From assembly GCF_000406965.1 (NCBI RefSeq), contig NZ_KE136358.1:32001-96000 (forward strand): a stretch of DNA of 64,000 bases. Reading direction: 5' to 3'. The notes beneath the pieces were generated by a model, which was not told the origin of the DNA, searched no databases, and saw only the letters and a list, made by a program, of their open reading frames with translations. This document shows, one piece after another, positions 22,060-32,643 of this stretch; within the stretch, counting starts at the first letter, position 1, and the number at the start of each line of letters is the position of its first letter. A program made the position numbers and the translations under genes. This DNA is from Enterococcus avium ATCC 14025 (GTDB lineage: Bacteria > Bacillota > Bacilli > Lactobacillales > Enterococcaceae).

Positions 22060-22347
22060 TTAATATAAATTACGGATAATCATTACTTTTTCTGTTGGAC
22101 CTTCTGCTTTCATTTTTTCAGCTTTTTCCACTAAAGAATATCCGCCAAAAAATTCATGCGTTAAAGGATCTTCAATTTTGAAGGCTTGGGCTTCCTCAAT
22201 GCTTAACGCATCTGGATTGATTTCTTGAATACTATCCCAGCCGGTATCTAAGAAAATCTTCGTTTCATCGTTAATCTCTGGATTATCAACAAGTTGCGCT
22301 AAATATTTACGTAACTCGCCGACTGTTAGATTTTCTGGTTGGTTCAT
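22060..22347 (-). CDS. Small acidic protein of unknown function, 95 residues
   Basis: This soluble protein starts MNQPENLTVGELRKYLAQLV and has a central TKIFLDTGWDSIQEINPDAL segment. AAGGAGG lies before the ATG, so it is very likely a real gene. The family is not recognised. It stands alone between sppA and the glmS leader with no clear terminator. Confidence 0.75.
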   Translation of the reverse strand: MNQPENLTVGELRKYLAQLVDNPEINDETKIFLDTGWDSIQEINPDALSIEEAQAFKIEDPLTHEFFGGYSLVEKAEKMKAEGPTEKVMIIRNLY

Positions 22348-22580
22348 TCTATTTTCCTCCTTATATATTTTCTGCGAAAAGAGTCTTCACAGAAATATCT
22401 TTTTTACAAACGAATAGTCGCTACAAGTAACAAAAAGATTTGCGCTAAAACTATTCGATAAATGATACTTCTCTATTCTACCTTATTCTTCTTACAGATG
22501 AAACGTAGAAGATTCTTTGTTATCCCTCTCTTTTTTTCACTAATTTCATATATACCAATTACTAAAAAATAAAAAAATGT
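22348..22580. other. AT-rich intergenic region
   Basis: This stretch holds the ribosome site of the 95-residue gene and presumably its minus-strand promoter, followed by poly-T/poly-A rich sequence running up to the glmS promoter. I see no open frame with a ribosome site, no strong hairpin and no repeat. Confidence 0.5.
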
Positions 22581-22609
22581 TTGACTATACTGAAAGTTTG
22601 TATTATATT
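22581..22609 (+). promoter_or_regulatory. glmS promoter
   Basis: TTGACT (22581-22586), 17-bp spacer, TATATT (22604-22609). This places the transcript start near 22616, about 47 nt before the ribozyme cleavage site. Confidence 0.75.
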
Positions 22610-22654
22610 ATTCATTGTTTCCGAGAGTAAAACAAAAAAATCTTAAATGTACCA

Positions 22655-22800
22655 ATAAGATAGCGCCAGACCTCTTCTAGAGGTGACGAGGAAGAAGCTA
22701 ATCGAATGATTCGGCGGGTGGCTTCAGGGTTGCTGTGCTCTACAGATCATTACAAAAACTTTATAAAAGAACAAAAAAATGATCGGACAGCTCGGGAACA
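22655..22800 (+). ncRNA. glmS glucosamine-6-phosphate-activated ribozyme
   Basis: The leader contains the ribozyme core: TAGCGCC at 22661 (cleavage expected before G22663), the P2/P2.1 region ACCTCTTCTAGAGGTGACGAGG, and the TTCGGCGGGTGGCTTC segment matching the conserved pseudoknot strand. A P4-like hairpin follows (GATCATT ... AATGATC). By homology the RNA self-cleaves when glucosamine-6-phosphate, the product of GlmS, accumulates, and the cleaved mRNA is degraded. It is the standard position for this riboswitch. Confidence 0.92.
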
Positions 22801-22828
22801 TATAATGACAGGAAAGTAGGAAGACATT

Positions 22829-24637
22829 ATGTGTGGAATCGTAGGAATTGTAGGAAATGATCAAGCAACAAGTATTTTAGTGAATGGTTTAGAGAAATTA
22901 GAATATCGCGGGTATGACTCAGCAGGCATCTTTGTAGCAGATCAAAATGATGATTTTTTAGTAAAGTCTCAAGGTCGAATTAAGGAACTGGCCGACAAAA
23001 TTGGTAAAGACGTACACGGCACAATCGGAATTGGTCATACACGTTGGGCTACCCATGGCGAACCAAGTGAAGAAAATGCTCATCCACATACTTCACAAAG
23101 TAAACGCTTTGTGTTGGTTCATAACGGTGTAATCGAAAATTATGATGAGCTAAAAGAAAAATATTTAACAGATGACATTTTTTATGGTGAAACGGACACT
23201 GAAATTGCTGTTCATTTGGTCGAGTACTTTTCGGAACAAGGTCTTTCAACAAAAGAAGCATTTCGTAATGCACTAAAAGAGATTCATGGATCATATGCTT
23301 TCGGTTTAATCGACAAAAAAGATCGTGAAACAATTTATGTTGGCAAAAACAAGAGCCCACTTTTGATTGGTTTAGGAGATGGTTTCAATGTAGTCTGCAG
23401 CGATGCGATGGCAATGTTAGAACAAACGAATCAATTTGTTGAAATCAATGATGGGGAAATGGTCATCGTTATAAAAAATCGTATTGAAATTGAAGACGAG
23501 TCTGGAAATGAAATCCAACGTGCTCCCTATGAAGCAAAAATTGATCTTTCTGATATGGAAAAAGGTACCTATCCTTACTATATGTTGAAAGAAATCGATG
23601 AACAGCCTGCAACGATGCGTCGGATCATCAGTGAGTACACAGATGAAACAGGAACCGTCGTTATCGAAAATGAGTTGTTGCAAAGTTTATTAAACAGTGA
23701 TCGTATTTATATTGTTGCTTGTGGTACAAGTAATAATGCTGGTTGGGCAAGCAAGCAGATTATCGAAGGCTTGGCCAATATTCCAGTTGAAATCCATTTA
23801 TCAAGTGAATTTGGTTACAATATGCCTTTACTTTCAGAGAAACCGTTCTTTATTTACTTGACACAAAGTGGTGAAACTGCGGACAGTCGTCAAGTGTTAG
23901 TAAAAACTAATGAACTTGGATACCCTTCATTAACTGTGACCAACGTTGCCGGATCAACCTTATCTAGAGAAGCAAGCTACACAATGCTACTACATGCAGG
24001 ACCAGAAATTGCTGTTGCTTCAACTAAGGCCTATACCGCTCAAATAGCAGCATTAACCGTTTTAGCAAAGGCTGTTGGCGAAGCAAAAGAAATTACTGCT
24101 GCAAAAGAATTTGATTTAACAAAAGAACTTGGAATCGCAGCGAACGCAATGGATGTGATGATTGCTGAAAAAACGATGATCGAGGAAATTGCAGCTGAAT
24201 ATTTGGCAACGACTCGAAACGCTTTCTACATCGGACGTTCTGAAGATTACTATGTTTCAATGGAAGTCGCACTAAAACTAAAAGAAATTTCTTATATTCA
24301 AGCAGAAGGCTTCGCAGCTGGTGAATTGAAGCACGGTACGATAGCTTTAGTCGAAGAGGGTACGCCGGTTATTGGAATCATTACTGAGGCTGTAACCGCT
24401 CCTCACACGCGCGGAAATCTAAGAGAAGTGGAAAGTCGTGGAGCCCATACTTTAGTAATTGCATCTGAAGAATTAAGCAAAGATGGTGACCAAATCATTT
24501 TACCGACCGTTCATCAATTTTTACGTCCGCTTGTCTCTGTAATTCCAGGACAATTAATTGCCTATTATGCAACTTTATTGCGTGGATACGATGTTGATAA
24601 ACCTCGTAACTTAGCTAAGTCTGTGACTGTTGAATAA
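22829..24637 (+). CDS. glmS: Glutamine-fructose-6-phosphate aminotransferase (isomerizing)
   Basis: GlmS (602 residues) makes glucosamine-6-phosphate from fructose-6-phosphate and glutamine, the first step to UDP-GlcNAc. The glutaminase domain starts with the nucleophile Cys directly after Met (MCGIVG), and GHTRWATHG and the two SIS isomerase domains ([21 protein letters not shown] [11 protein letters not shown]) are intact. The C-terminus ends KSVTVE as is usual. It is monocistronic and convergent with glmM, the next enzyme of the pathway. Confidence 0.97.
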   Translation: MCGIVGIVGNDQATSILVNGLEKLEYRGYDSAGIFVADQNDDFLVKSQGRIKELADKIGKDVHGTIGIGHTRWATHGEPSEENAHPHTSQSKRFVLVHNGVIENYDELKEKYLTDDIFYGETDTEIAVHLVEYFSEQGLSTKEAFRNALKEIHGSYAFGLIDKKDRETIYVGKNKSPLLIGLGDGFNVVCSDAMAMLEQTNQFVEINDGEMVIVIKNRIEIEDESGNEIQRAPYEAKIDLSDMEKGTYPYYMLKEIDEQPATMRRIISEYTDETGTVVIENELLQSLLNSDRIYIVACGTSNNAGWASKQIIEGLANIPVEIHLSSEFGYNMPLLSEKPFFIYLTQSGETADSRQVLVKTNELGYPSLTVTNVAGSTLSREASYTMLLHAGPEIAVASTKAYTAQIAALTVLAKAVGEAKEITAAKEFDLTKELGIAANAMDVMIAEKTMIEEIAAEYLATTRNAFYIGRSEDYYVSMEVALKLKEISYIQAEGFAAGELKHGTIALVEEGTPVIGIITEAVTAPHTRGNLREVESRGAHTLVIASEELSKDGDQIILPTVHQFLRPLVSVIPGQLIAYYATLLRGYDVDKPRNLAKSVTVE

Positions 24638-24645
24638 ACAAACTA

Positions 24646-24682
24646 GAGGGAGTGACAAAAGTAATAGTCACTCCCTCTTTTA
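24646..24682 (+). terminator. glmS terminator
   Basis: Perfect 11-bp stem GAGGGAGTGAC / GTCACTCCCTC with a 10-nt loop and TTTTA behind it. Confidence 0.9.
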
Positions 24683-24686
24683 CATG

Positions 24687-24721
24687 TAAAACGCCCGAAC
24701 TTAAGAAATCAGGCGTTTTTG
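24687..24721 (-). terminator. glmM terminator
   Basis: On the minus strand AAAACGCCTGA pairs with TTCGGGCGTTTT (inner mismatch), 5 nt after the glmM stop. AT content on both sides may allow it to work in both directions. Confidence 0.8.
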
Positions 24722-24725
24722 TTCT

Positions 24726-26081
24726 CTAATCTAATCCAATTTCTTCACGAACAACTGCTGCGATTTTATCGACATAGTAGTCGACCTTTTCATCTGTAGG
24801 CGCTTCAGCCATAACTCGCAATAACGGTTCTGTTCCTGAAGGACGAACTAAGATGCGTCCGTCTCCATTCATTTCTGCTTCTGCTTCTTCAATTGCTTGT
24901 TTGATGGCTGGTACGTCCATGGCACCGTACTTGTCGCTGACACGAATGTTTACCAATTTTTGAGGATAGATTGTTACCTCGCTAGCAAGTTCTGAGAGCT
25001 TTTTACCGGTTTGTTTCATAATGTTTAATAATTGAACCCCCGTCAGCATACCATCACCTGTTGTATTGTAGTCTAAGAACAATACATGACCTGATTGCTC
25101 ACCGCCAAGATTATAATCATTCTTACGCATTTCTTCAACCACATAACGGTCCCCGACCTGTGTAATGACATCATCCAAACCAATATCCTCAATAGCCTTA
25201 TGAAAACCTAAATTACTCATAACGGTTGTGACAACCGTATCTTTTTTTAGCCGTTTACGTTCGGCTAAATATTTCGCACAGATAAACATAATGCGATCCC
25301 CATCCACGATATTTCCAAGCTCATCTACCGCAATCACTCGATCGCCATCACCATCAAAAGCCAAACCAGCATCTGCGCCCTTTTCAACGACCATTTTCGC
25401 TAAAGCTTCTGGATGAGTGGAACCAACACCCGCATTGATATTTAGTCCGTTCGGAGAAGTTCCCATTGTGTAAAAATCAGTTTCTAAATCGGCAAATAAG
25501 CGATTAACACTTGTTGAAGTTGCACCATTAGCTGCATCTACACAAACTGTTAACCCTGATAAATCGCCTGAAATTGTCTGCACTAAGAACTGAGAATATT
25601 TTAATAACCCTTCATGGAATTCGTCTAATGTCCCTAATCCTTCAGCAGATGGACGCGGCAATGTATCCTCCTCAGCATCAATCAACGCTTCGATCTCAGC
25701 CTCTTGTTCATCAACTAATTTAAAGCCGTCTCCACCGAAAAATTTAATTCCATTATCTTCTGCTGGATTGTGTGACGCAGAAATCATAACACCTGCAGAG
25801 GCTTTTTGTAATCTCGTTAAGTAGGCCACCCCTGGGGTTGAGATAACACCAAGCTGGAAAACTTCGATACCAACAGATAATAACCCTGAAATCAAAGCTG
25901 TTTCTAATAGTTCGCCTGAGATACGAGTATCACGTCCTACTAAAACACGTGGACGTCCTTCACTCTCATGATGTTGACTTAAAACGTAGCCACCACAACG
26001 GCCCAACTTAAATGCTAGCTCAGGTGTTAGCTCCTTATTCGCGATTCCGCGTACTCCATCTGTTCCAAAATATTTACCCAT
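24726..26081 (-). CDS. glmM: Phosphoglucosamine mutase
   Basis: GlmM (451 residues) interconverts glucosamine-6-phosphate and glucosamine-1-phosphate. The phosphoserine is Ser103 in SASHNP (101-106); the metal loop DGDGDR and the sugar-binding GEQSGH and phosphate-binding RPSGTEP motifs are present. It is the last gene of cdaA-cdaR-glmM. In Firmicutes GlmM also binds CdaA and lowers its activity, linking wall-precursor supply to c-di-AMP. Confidence 0.97.
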   Translation of the reverse strand: MGKYFGTDGVRGIANKELTPELAFKLGRCGGYVLSQHHESEGRPRVLVGRDTRISGELLETALISGLLSVGIEVFQLGVISTPGVAYLTRLQKASAGVMISASHNPAEDNGIKFFGGDGFKLVDEQEAEIEALIDAEEDTLPRPSAEGLGTLDEFHEGLLKYSQFLVQTISGDLSGLTVCVDAANGATSTSVNRLFADLETDFYTMGTSPNGLNINAGVGSTHPEALAKMVVEKGADAGLAFDGDGDRVIAVDELGNIVDGDRIMFICAKYLAERKRLKKDTVVTTVMSNLGFHKAIEDIGLDDVITQVGDRYVVEEMRKNDYNLGGEQSGHVLFLDYNTTGDGMLTGVQLLNIMKQTGKKLSELASEVTIYPQKLVNIRVSDKYGAMDVPAIKQAIEEAEAEMNGDGRILVRPSGTEPLLRVMAEAPTDEKVDYYVDKIAAVVREEIGLD

Positions 26082-26104
26082 TAAATTATATTTCCCTTCT
26101 TCAT

Positions 26105-27211
26105 CTAGTTAGCTGATTGATTTGTCGACTCTTCTTGACTGCTAGTCGCTTGAGTATCAGTGCTCATTTCCGAAGATCTTGAACTGTCACTTGAGTTCCC
26201 CGCGGCTCCTGTTGTCGACGAACTAGAATGATTTGTACTACTTGTTTCTGAGTCTTGTGATTTTTTAAATACTGGTGTTACTTGTGCACTTACTGTTTTC
26301 GGAATAACCTGATAATTTCCAGAGATTGGGACATCGATAAATTTTTTTACCGTCCCTTGAATTTGACTTACGTCAACCGGAATACCAATACTGTCTATTT
26401 GATCAATTACTGACTGCACGCCAGTAATTGTTGCCTTTGTTCGATTCAGATCGATTTTGACACTTTCAACCGACGAAGGCAAATCTCCTTCTTGAATCGG
26501 ATAAAGCGAAACTTCTTTACTTGGTGTTTGAATTTCAAAATTGACAGTTACATTTTGCGGATCTGATTGGATCGGCAATACTTCGCCGCTGGCATTTAAA
26601 GCCTGTACAGGTGCTTGGATACTTTCCTGATCCGAAGAAAGTTTACTACTATCTACTGAAGCGACAACACGATCGATTTCTTTCATTGTGGTTTCTCCAG
26701 TTGTGATTTCAACCTTCTCTGGTTGAGTTGACAGTTCTCCGACTTTCAATCCATTATTACTGGTCGTACTGCTTAAAATTGGAGACACATCAAATTTCTT
26801 TTTGACCTTTTTTTCAATCGTAACTGAAATTGTTTCTGGTTCAATCGTTGCAAAAAGTGAACTAGATAAATTTTTCGTTTTCAATCTAACTTCATGCGTT
26901 CCAGATCCAAGCTTAGATAAATCAGCAACTACACTGAAATTGCGAGTATCTGGATCGATTTCTCTATTCAATTGAATCCTATTAGCACCGCTCAATTTGA
27001 CTGTTACATTTGATGAAAACCCATGAACAAAATAATCATCAGAATCGTAAACAACATTAATCGGTACATTCTGTATAGATTCTTCATAGTTCGTATCAGA
27101 TGAAATTAATCTGCTGAAATTTGAACTATTTACATTAAAAAATAAGATTAAACTAAATAGCAGGGAGATCAACATATAAGGTACGTTGTCTTTTTTGAAC
27201 TTAATTCTCAT
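26105..27211 (-). CDS. cdaR: CdaA regulatory protein CdaR (YbbR domains)
   Basis: This 368-residue protein has an N-terminal signal-anchor helix ([16 protein letters not shown], about 12-27), then about three YbbR-like beta-rich domains outside the cell (each with [18 protein letters not shown] motifs). It ends in a Ser/Thr/Asn-rich low-complexity tail (about 318-368). CdaR modulates the diadenylate cyclase CdaA. The gene overlaps cdaA by 4 nt and is followed by glmM. Confidence 0.92.
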   Translation of the reverse strand: MRIKFKKDNVPYMLISLLFSLILFFNVNSSNFSRLISSDTNYEESIQNVPINVVYDSDDYFVHGFSSNVTVKLSGANRIQLNREIDPDTRNFSVVADLSKLGSGTHEVRLKTKNLSSSLFATIEPETISVTIEKKVKKKFDVSPILSSTTSNNGLKVGELSTQPEKVEITTGETTMKEIDRVVASVDSSKLSSDQESIQAPVQALNASGEVLPIQSDPQNVTVNFEIQTPSKEVSLYPIQEGDLPSSVESVKIDLNRTKATITGVQSVIDQIDSIGIPVDVSQIQGTVKKFIDVPISGNYQVIPKTVSAQVTPVFKKSQDSETSSTNHSSSSTTGAAGNSSDSSRSSEMSTDTQATSSQEESTNQSAN

Positions 27212-28092
27212 TTTTTGCCTCCTTTAGTCAAACCTTCCAAAAAGGTTTGCAAGAGACTCTTTCTCCCTACAATTTTCTCATCCGGTAGTAATTCTCGTCG
27301 CATTACAGCCAAGTATTCTTCTTGGGTCAAGTCGTGCAGGAAGTCATTGCTTAACGTAATGCTTACACCACCTGTCTCTTCTGAGACGATGAAAGTCAGA
27401 GCATCGCTGACTTCACTAATACCAACTGCCGCTCGATGTCTGGTTCCGAATTCTTTTGGAATTAGCATACTATCCGAAAGAGGTAAATAAGCAGAGGCAA
27501 CTGCGATTTTTCCATCTTTGACGATAACAGCGCCATCGTGCAGAGGTGTATTAGGAATAAAAATATTGATCAATAACTCGCCGGTAATATCCGCATCTAG
27601 ATCAATTCCGGTTTCAATATACTCGTCTAAGCCTGTTGAACGTTGAATTGTGACTAGAGCCCCGATTTTTCGTTTTGACATGTATTGAATGGCTTTATCG
27701 AAGGCCAAAATCATCCGTTCATCATCCAGCTCTTCTTTCTTCGATGTTTTAAAGAAAGCACTGCGTCCTAGATGCTCTAAACCACGTCGAACTTCCGGCT
27801 GAAAGATAATAATTGCCGCAATCACGCCATAAGTGATGACCTGATTCATCAGCCACGATAACGTATGCAGACCAATTAACTCGGCAACAATCCGGATACC
27901 GATAAAGATTGCGACACCTTTAAGCAATTGAACAGCCTTTGTTCCGCGAACAAGTTCAAACAAACGATAAATCAGAAACCAAACAACAAATATATCTAAA
28001 AGGTTGACGATAATATCCCAGGTTGAAAGATTCTCAGAAAAAAAGCTAAGCCAATAATCTGGTTTGAATAATTCAATTAAACGATTAGGCAT
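27208..28092 (-). CDS. cdaA: Diadenylate cyclase CdaA (c-di-AMP synthase)
   Basis: CdaA (294 residues) makes c-di-AMP from two ATP at the membrane. Three N-terminal helices (about 28-45, 57-75, 83-97) precede the DAC domain, whose DGA (186-188, in HDGAVIV) and RHR (218-220, in GTRHRAA) motifs are intact. It leads the conserved cdaA-cdaR-glmM operon; an extended -10 promoter is seen upstream. Confidence 0.96.
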   Translation of the reverse strand: MPNRLIELFKPDYWLSFFSENLSTWDIIVNLLDIFVVWFLIYRLFELVRGTKAVQLLKGVAIFIGIRIVAELIGLHTLSWLMNQVITYGVIAAIIIFQPEVRRGLEHLGRSAFFKTSKKEELDDERMILAFDKAIQYMSKRKIGALVTIQRSTGLDEYIETGIDLDADITGELLINIFIPNTPLHDGAVIVKDGKIAVASAYLPLSDSMLIPKEFGTRHRAAVGISEVSDALTFIVSEETGGVSITLSNDFLHDLTQEEYLAVMRRELLPDEKIVGRKSLLQTFLEGLTKGGKK

Positions 28093-28126
28093 GAATAACC
28101 TCTCTTTCTATCCAAAATTCTCTACA

Positions 28127-28135
28127 ATTATACCA
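28127..28135 (-). promoter_or_regulatory. cdaA promoter, extended -10
   Basis: Minus strand TGGTATAAT: TATAAT at 28132-28127 preceded by TG. No convincing -35. About 35 bp before the ATG. Confidence 0.5.
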
Positions 28136-28159
28136 CAATGGTACAGCTCTAGCATAAAA

Positions 28160-28192
28160 TTTAAGAGAGAGCCTTAGCAAGCTAAGACTCTC
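28160..28192 (-). terminator. Terminator after the pyruvate oxidoreductase gene
   Basis: GAGAGTCTTAGC pairs with GCTAAGGCTCTC on the minus strand (12 bp, one mismatch), followed by TCTTAAATTTT. The T-tract is imperfect. Confidence 0.65.
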
Positions 28193-28200
28193 AAATATAA

Positions 28201-31200
28201 CTATTTTTTACGTTTCTCAGCTCGTGCTGCTCGGCGTGCAGCGCGTCTAGCTTCTGCTTCTGGATCAACTTTACGCTCACGTTTTAGTTTAACATTGACT
28301 GCTTCATCAGTATTTTCCAACTTAGTTCCAGCTAATTTCGCACGAATCTTTTCTTCTTGTCCGGCTAACCGGGCGTAATTATAGAAACGAGTCTGTGCAT
28401 CATTTACTGTCTTTTGGTATAGACGCTGTGCATCTTCAGGTTGAATTCTTTCCAACGCAGAAAAACGTGTTTGTTGTTTCATGAATCCGATCATTTCATC
28501 AAAATTTGGTTTCTTATAGTCCAATGTCATCGGATTTTTACCTTTTTCACGTTGTAAAGGATTGTAACGATACAGTGACCAATAGCCTGAATTAACAGCA
28601 TCTTTTGCTTCTTGCAGCGTTTTGCTCATTCCACCGCGTAACCCGTGATTAATACATGGCGTATAAGCAATTACAAGCGAAGGTCCAGGGAATTTTTCTG
28701 CTTCTTCTAGAGCTTTGATGGTTTGCATTTGGTTTGCTCCAGAGGCAATTTGAGCCACATAGACATTGCCATAGGTCATCGCCATCATACCTAAGTCTTT
28801 TTTAGACTGATATTTTCCACCCGCAGAAAATTTCGCAATAGCAGAAGCTGGGGTCGCTTTAGACGTTTGACCGCCTGTATTAGAATAAACTTCATTATCC
28901 ATTACCAAAATATTTACGTCAGCACCGCTGGCTAAAATATGATCTATCCCGCCAAAGCCGATATCATAAGCCCAGCCATCACCACCAAACATCCACTGAC
29001 TGGTTTTCACAAACAAATCACGATTATCATAAATATCAGCAAGCTTTGGATCAGATAAATCCGCCACTTCTAAGGCCGCCGCTAGTTTTGTGGCTCTTTG
29101 TTGCGTCCCTTCTGATTCAAACATATGATCCATCCAGTCTTCCAACAACTCTCGTAAATCATCTGAAACGTAATCTAGTACATCATTGATTTTATCAGCT
29201 AGCTCTTTACGACGTGTTTGGTTTGCTAAAAACATACCGTAGCCATACTCCGCATTATCTTCAAACAACGAATTCGACCAAGCGGGTCCTTGTCCTTTTT
29301 CATTCGTTGTATATGGACTGACTGGAGCCGCCGCACCCCAAATAGATGAACAACCAGTTGCATTAGCAATCATCATACGATCACCAAACATTTGTGTCAT
29401 TAATTTGACATAAGGTGTTTCTCCACAGCCAGCACAAGCGCCTGAGAATTCAAGCAATGGTTGATTAAATTGAGAGCCTAAAACAGAATTTGTTTTTGCA
29501 GGATTTGCCTTTTGCTTTAAAGTCATTGAGAATGCCCAGTTGATTGCTTGTTCTTTTTCCTCTTCGTAAGGCTTCATGACCAAAGCTTTACCTTTCGCCG
29601 GACAAGCCTCCACACACAAGCCGCAACCTGTACAATCTTCAACGGAAACCTGAATACGGTATTTCTGTCCATCAGCACCACGCATCTCTCTTACAATGTA
29701 TCCTTCAGGTGCTGCCTCCATTTCTTCCTCATCGGCTAAGAATGGTCGAATTGCAGCGTGAGGACAAACAAATGAACATTCATTACACATCGTGCAGCGG
29801 TCACTAATCCAGTGCGGAACTTCTAAAGCTACACCACGTTTCTCAAACTTCGCTGTACCTGTTGGTATAGTTCCATCTGTCATCCCATTTATAACTAAAT
29901 CATTCACTGTCAAGCTATTTCCTTGTTGTGAATTTATCGGTTCGACGATTTGTTCCACATATTGAGTAACCGGTGTTTGCCGGATTTTTTTTGGAATCTC
30001 TACTTTAGCCCAAGTTTCAGGTACTTGAACTTGATGTAAAAGTTCAACTGTTTGATTAATCGCAGCTATATTTTTTTCGACGATCTCTAATGATTTCCGT
30101 CGATAGCTCTTATCTGCTTCCGCTTTTAAAATATCTAATACTTCCTCAAAAGGAATGATCCCAGTTAAACGGAAAAACGCCGTTTGCATAACTGTATTGA
30201 TTCGTGAACCTAAACCAACATCCATTGCTAATTTCGCGGCATTGATGGTATAAAATTTAATATCATTTTCTGCAATATAACGCTTCATCTTAGCTGGCAG
30301 TAATCGATCAATCTGCGCATCATTCCACATAGTATTCATTAAGAAGACTCCGCCTGGCTTCAGACCTTTTAATAGATCATAAGTGTGAATATAAGCTGGT
30401 GTATGACAAGCGATAAAATCTGCACTCTCAACAAGATACGTCGAACGGATCGGCGTATCACCAAATCGTAAATGAGAAACAGTTAATCCGCCCGATTTTT
30501 TTGAATCATAACTGAAATATCCCTGTGCGTATTTATCTGTATGGTCCCCAATAATCTTAATAGCCGACTTATTCGCACCAACGGTTCCATCTGACCCAAA
30601 TCCCCAGAATTTTGCTTGAAATGTTTTAGGATTTGTCAGGTCAAGAATACCCTTTGTTTCTAATGACATATTTGTTACATCATCAACGATTCCAATCGTA
30701 AAACGTTTTTTTGCTTCTTTTTTATTCTTGGTCAATTCATCGTAAACAGCAATAATTTGATCTGGAGTCACATCCTTAGAGCCTAAACCAAAACGACCGC
30801 CAATGATTTTAGGACGAACATCCGCTTCATACATTACTCCTTGAACGTCTAATAAAAGTGGTTCCCCATCTGCCCCCGGCTCTTTTGAACGATCCAATAC
30901 AGCAATTGATTTAACAGTATCCGGCAGTTTGTCCAAAAAATTTTCAGTCGGGAACGGACGATACAAATGAATGTTTAGAAATCCAACCTTACGTCCGTTT
31001 GCATTTAAATAGTCCACCGTCTGCTCAATAGTTTGGGCTACGGAACCCATCGCTACAATAACCTCTTCAGCATCTTCAGCACCATAATAGGTTACTAAGT
31101 CGTAGTTTGTTCCACGTAATTTATTAATTTCAAACATATATTTTTGGACAATTGCTGGCAGTTCATCATAATAGCGATTGACTGTTTCCCTTTGTTGAAA

Positions 31201-31872
31201 ATGTACATCTGGATTTTGATTGGTTCCGCTGATGGTAGGATGATTGGGATTCATACTACGTTTACGGAAAGCTCTTAATTTTTCTTGGTTAATTAACGGC
31301 GCCAGCTCCTGATAATCAAGCACCTCGACCTTTTGAATCTCATGGCTCGTCCGGAAACCATCGAAAAAATTCATGAAAGGCAAACTACCTTCAATCGCGG
31401 CCAAATGTGCGACAGCAGATAAATCCATTACTTCTTGCACACTACTTTCTTGCAGCATAGCGAAGCCTGTTTGACGAGCTGCCATTACATCTCCGTGATC
31501 ACCAAAAATATTCAATGCATTTGTCGTAACGGCACGACTAGCAACATGAAAAACGCCTGGTAACAATTCACCGGCGATCTTATACATGTTAGGAATCATC
31601 AAGAGCAATCCCTGAGAGGCAGTATAAGTCGTAGTTAATGCGCCGGTTTTCAGCGCACCATGTACGACACCAGCGGCACCGGCCTCTGATTGCATTTCCG
31701 TAATTGATACGGGTTGACCAAATATATTTTTCTTTCCTTGTGAAGCCCACTGGTCTACAAGTTCGGCCATTGTTGAGCTAGGAGTGATCGGGTAAATTGC
31801 GGCTAATTCTGTAAATGCGTATGAAATATAAGCAGCAGCTGTATTTCCATCCATCGTTTTTTTCTTACGCAT
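28201..31872 (-). CDS. nifJ: Pyruvate:ferredoxin/flavodoxin oxidoreductase
   Basis: This single-chain PFOR (1223 residues) oxidises pyruvate with CoA to acetyl-CoA and CO2, passing electrons to ferredoxin or flavodoxin. Domain order is normal: pyrimidine-binding TPP domain (AYAFTELAAIYPITPSS), domain II, gamma domain, a 2x[4Fe-4S] insert (CTMCNECSFVCPHA and CTGCGLCVEACPAKG), a further cluster cysteine (ACAGCGETPY), and the TPP-binding domain (GDGWAYDIGFGG...NTGGQ). The C-terminus carries an extra Arg/Ala-rich tail (about 1200-1223). AAGGAGGAG precedes the ATG. It is monocistronic. PFOR is not universal in lactic acid bacteria, most of which rely on PDH or PFL. Confidence 0.95.
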   Translation of the reverse strand: MRKKKTMDGNTAAAYISYAFTELAAIYPITPSSTMAELVDQWASQGKKNIFGQPVSITEMQSEAGAAGVVHGALKTGALTTTYTASQGLLLMIPNMYKIAGELLPGVFHVASRAVTTNALNIFGDHGDVMAARQTGFAMLQESSVQEVMDLSAVAHLAAIEGSLPFMNFFDGFRTSHEIQKVEVLDYQELAPLINQEKLRAFRKRSMNPNHPTISGTNQNPDVHFQQRETVNRYYDELPAIVQKYMFEINKLRGTNYDLVTYYGAEDAEEVIVAMGSVAQTIEQTVDYLNANGRKVGFLNIHLYRPFPTENFLDKLPDTVKSIAVLDRSKEPGADGEPLLLDVQGVMYEADVRPKIIGGRFGLGSKDVTPDQIIAVYDELTKNKKEAKKRFTIGIVDDVTNMSLETKGILDLTNPKTFQAKFWGFGSDGTVGANKSAIKIIGDHTDKYAQGYFSYDSKKSGGLTVSHLRFGDTPIRSTYLVESADFIACHTPAYIHTYDLLKGLKPGGVFLMNTMWNDAQIDRLLPAKMKRYIAENDIKFYTINAAKLAMDVGLGSRINTVMQTAFFRLTGIIPFEEVLDILKAEADKSYRRKSLEIVEKNIAAINQTVELLHQVQVPETWAKVEIPKKIRQTPVTQYVEQIVEPINSQQGNSLTVNDLVINGMTDGTIPTGTAKFEKRGVALEVPHWISDRCTMCNECSFVCPHAAIRPFLADEEEMEAAPEGYIVREMRGADGQKYRIQVSVEDCTGCGLCVEACPAKGKALVMKPYEEEKEQAINWAFSMTLKQKANPAKTNSVLGSQFNQPLLEFSGACAGCGETPYVKLMTQMFGDRMMIANATGCSSIWGAAAPVSPYTTNEKGQGPAWSNSLFEDNAEYGYGMFLANQTRRKELADKINDVLDYVSDDLRELLEDWMDHMFESEGTQQRATKLAAALEVADLSDPKLADIYDNRDLFVKTSQWMFGGDGWAYDIGFGGIDHILASGADVNILVMDNEVYSNTGGQTSKATPASAIAKFSAGGKYQSKKDLGMMAMTYGNVYVAQIASGANQMQTIKALEEAEKFPGPSLVIAYTPCINHGLRGGMSKTLQEAKDAVNSGYWSLYRYNPLQREKGKNPMTLDYKKPNFDEMIGFMKQQTRFSALERIQPEDAQRLYQKTVNDAQTRFYNYARLAGQEEKIRAKLAGTKLENTDEAVNVKLKRERKVDPEAEARRAARRAARAEKRKK

Positions 31873-32072
31873 GTGTCTCCTCCTTTTTCAATTAATTGTT
31901 GTCATTTCTAATGTAGAAAAACAACCTATATTTCTGTAATATCTCTACAAGATACTTGGATTCTTGAGATACCAATTTTAGAATTTTTATAACAACGGAT
32001 TTATTATAAACTAACATACCTTAATTTCAATATGTCTTGTAGGCTTTTTAACTTAATTTATATGAAAAGAGT

Positions 32073-32100
32073 TTGTATTCTTATAAATATTCTGTACACT
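32073..32100 (+). promoter_or_regulatory. Promoter of the DsbA-like gene
   Basis: TTGTAT (32073-32078), 16-bp spacer, TACACT (32095-32100). Confidence 0.5.
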
Positions 32101-32125
32101 AATAGATGAAAGGATGTGTTTTCGT

Positions 32126-32641
32126 ATGGATATTTCAGTTATTAAAGGAAAGCTAGTCAATGATTTTAATGGGATTAAAATTGGATCTGATACAGCACCA
32201 AAACGCTTGATTGAATTTATCAACCTCCGTTGCCCTTACTGTAAACAGTGGTTCGAAGAATCTTATGACACGTTAAATCAAGCTGTCACAGAAGGGAAAA
32301 TTCAACGCGTCATCAAATTACTAGACAAGGATAAAATTAGTTTACAACGCGGCAATGTTATGCATGAATACATTGATACTGACCCTGAAAAGGCATTAAC
32401 ACAAATTCAACAGGCGTTCGAAACCCAAACAATTTGGCAAGATTTCGAACTCGAAGCTGTCGCTGAGTACGCCGAAAAAACACTGCGTTTCAACCAGCAA
32501 GCAAACCAAATATTGCAAAGCGAGATACGCAACGAAGCCGAACAAGCCAATATCAAATTTGTACCAACAATTGTTTTAGGCGAACATATTTTTGACGAAT
32601 CTATTGATGAAGCCACATTAAAATCATATATTGCTGAATAG
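32126..32641 (+). CDS. DsbA-family thioredoxin-fold protein
   Basis: This 171-residue protein is read from ATG 32126. An ATG 12 nt earlier would lie inside the GAAAGGA ribosome site. It has a CPYC redox motif at residues 36-39 after the first beta strand (LIEFINLRCPYC), a helical insertion, and a cis-Pro-like VPTIVLGEHI near the end. That is a Thioredoxin_4/DSBA fold. No signal peptide is seen, so it is probably cytoplasmic. The substrate is unknown. Confidence 0.85.
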   Translation: MDISVIKGKLVNDFNGIKIGSDTAPKRLIEFINLRCPYCKQWFEESYDTLNQAVTEGKIQRVIKLLDKDKISLQRGNVMHEYIDTDPEKALTQIQQAFETQTIWQDFELEAVAEYAEKTLRFNQQANQILQSEIRNEAEQANIKFVPTIVLGEHIFDESIDEATLKSYIAE

Positions 32642-32643
32642 AT

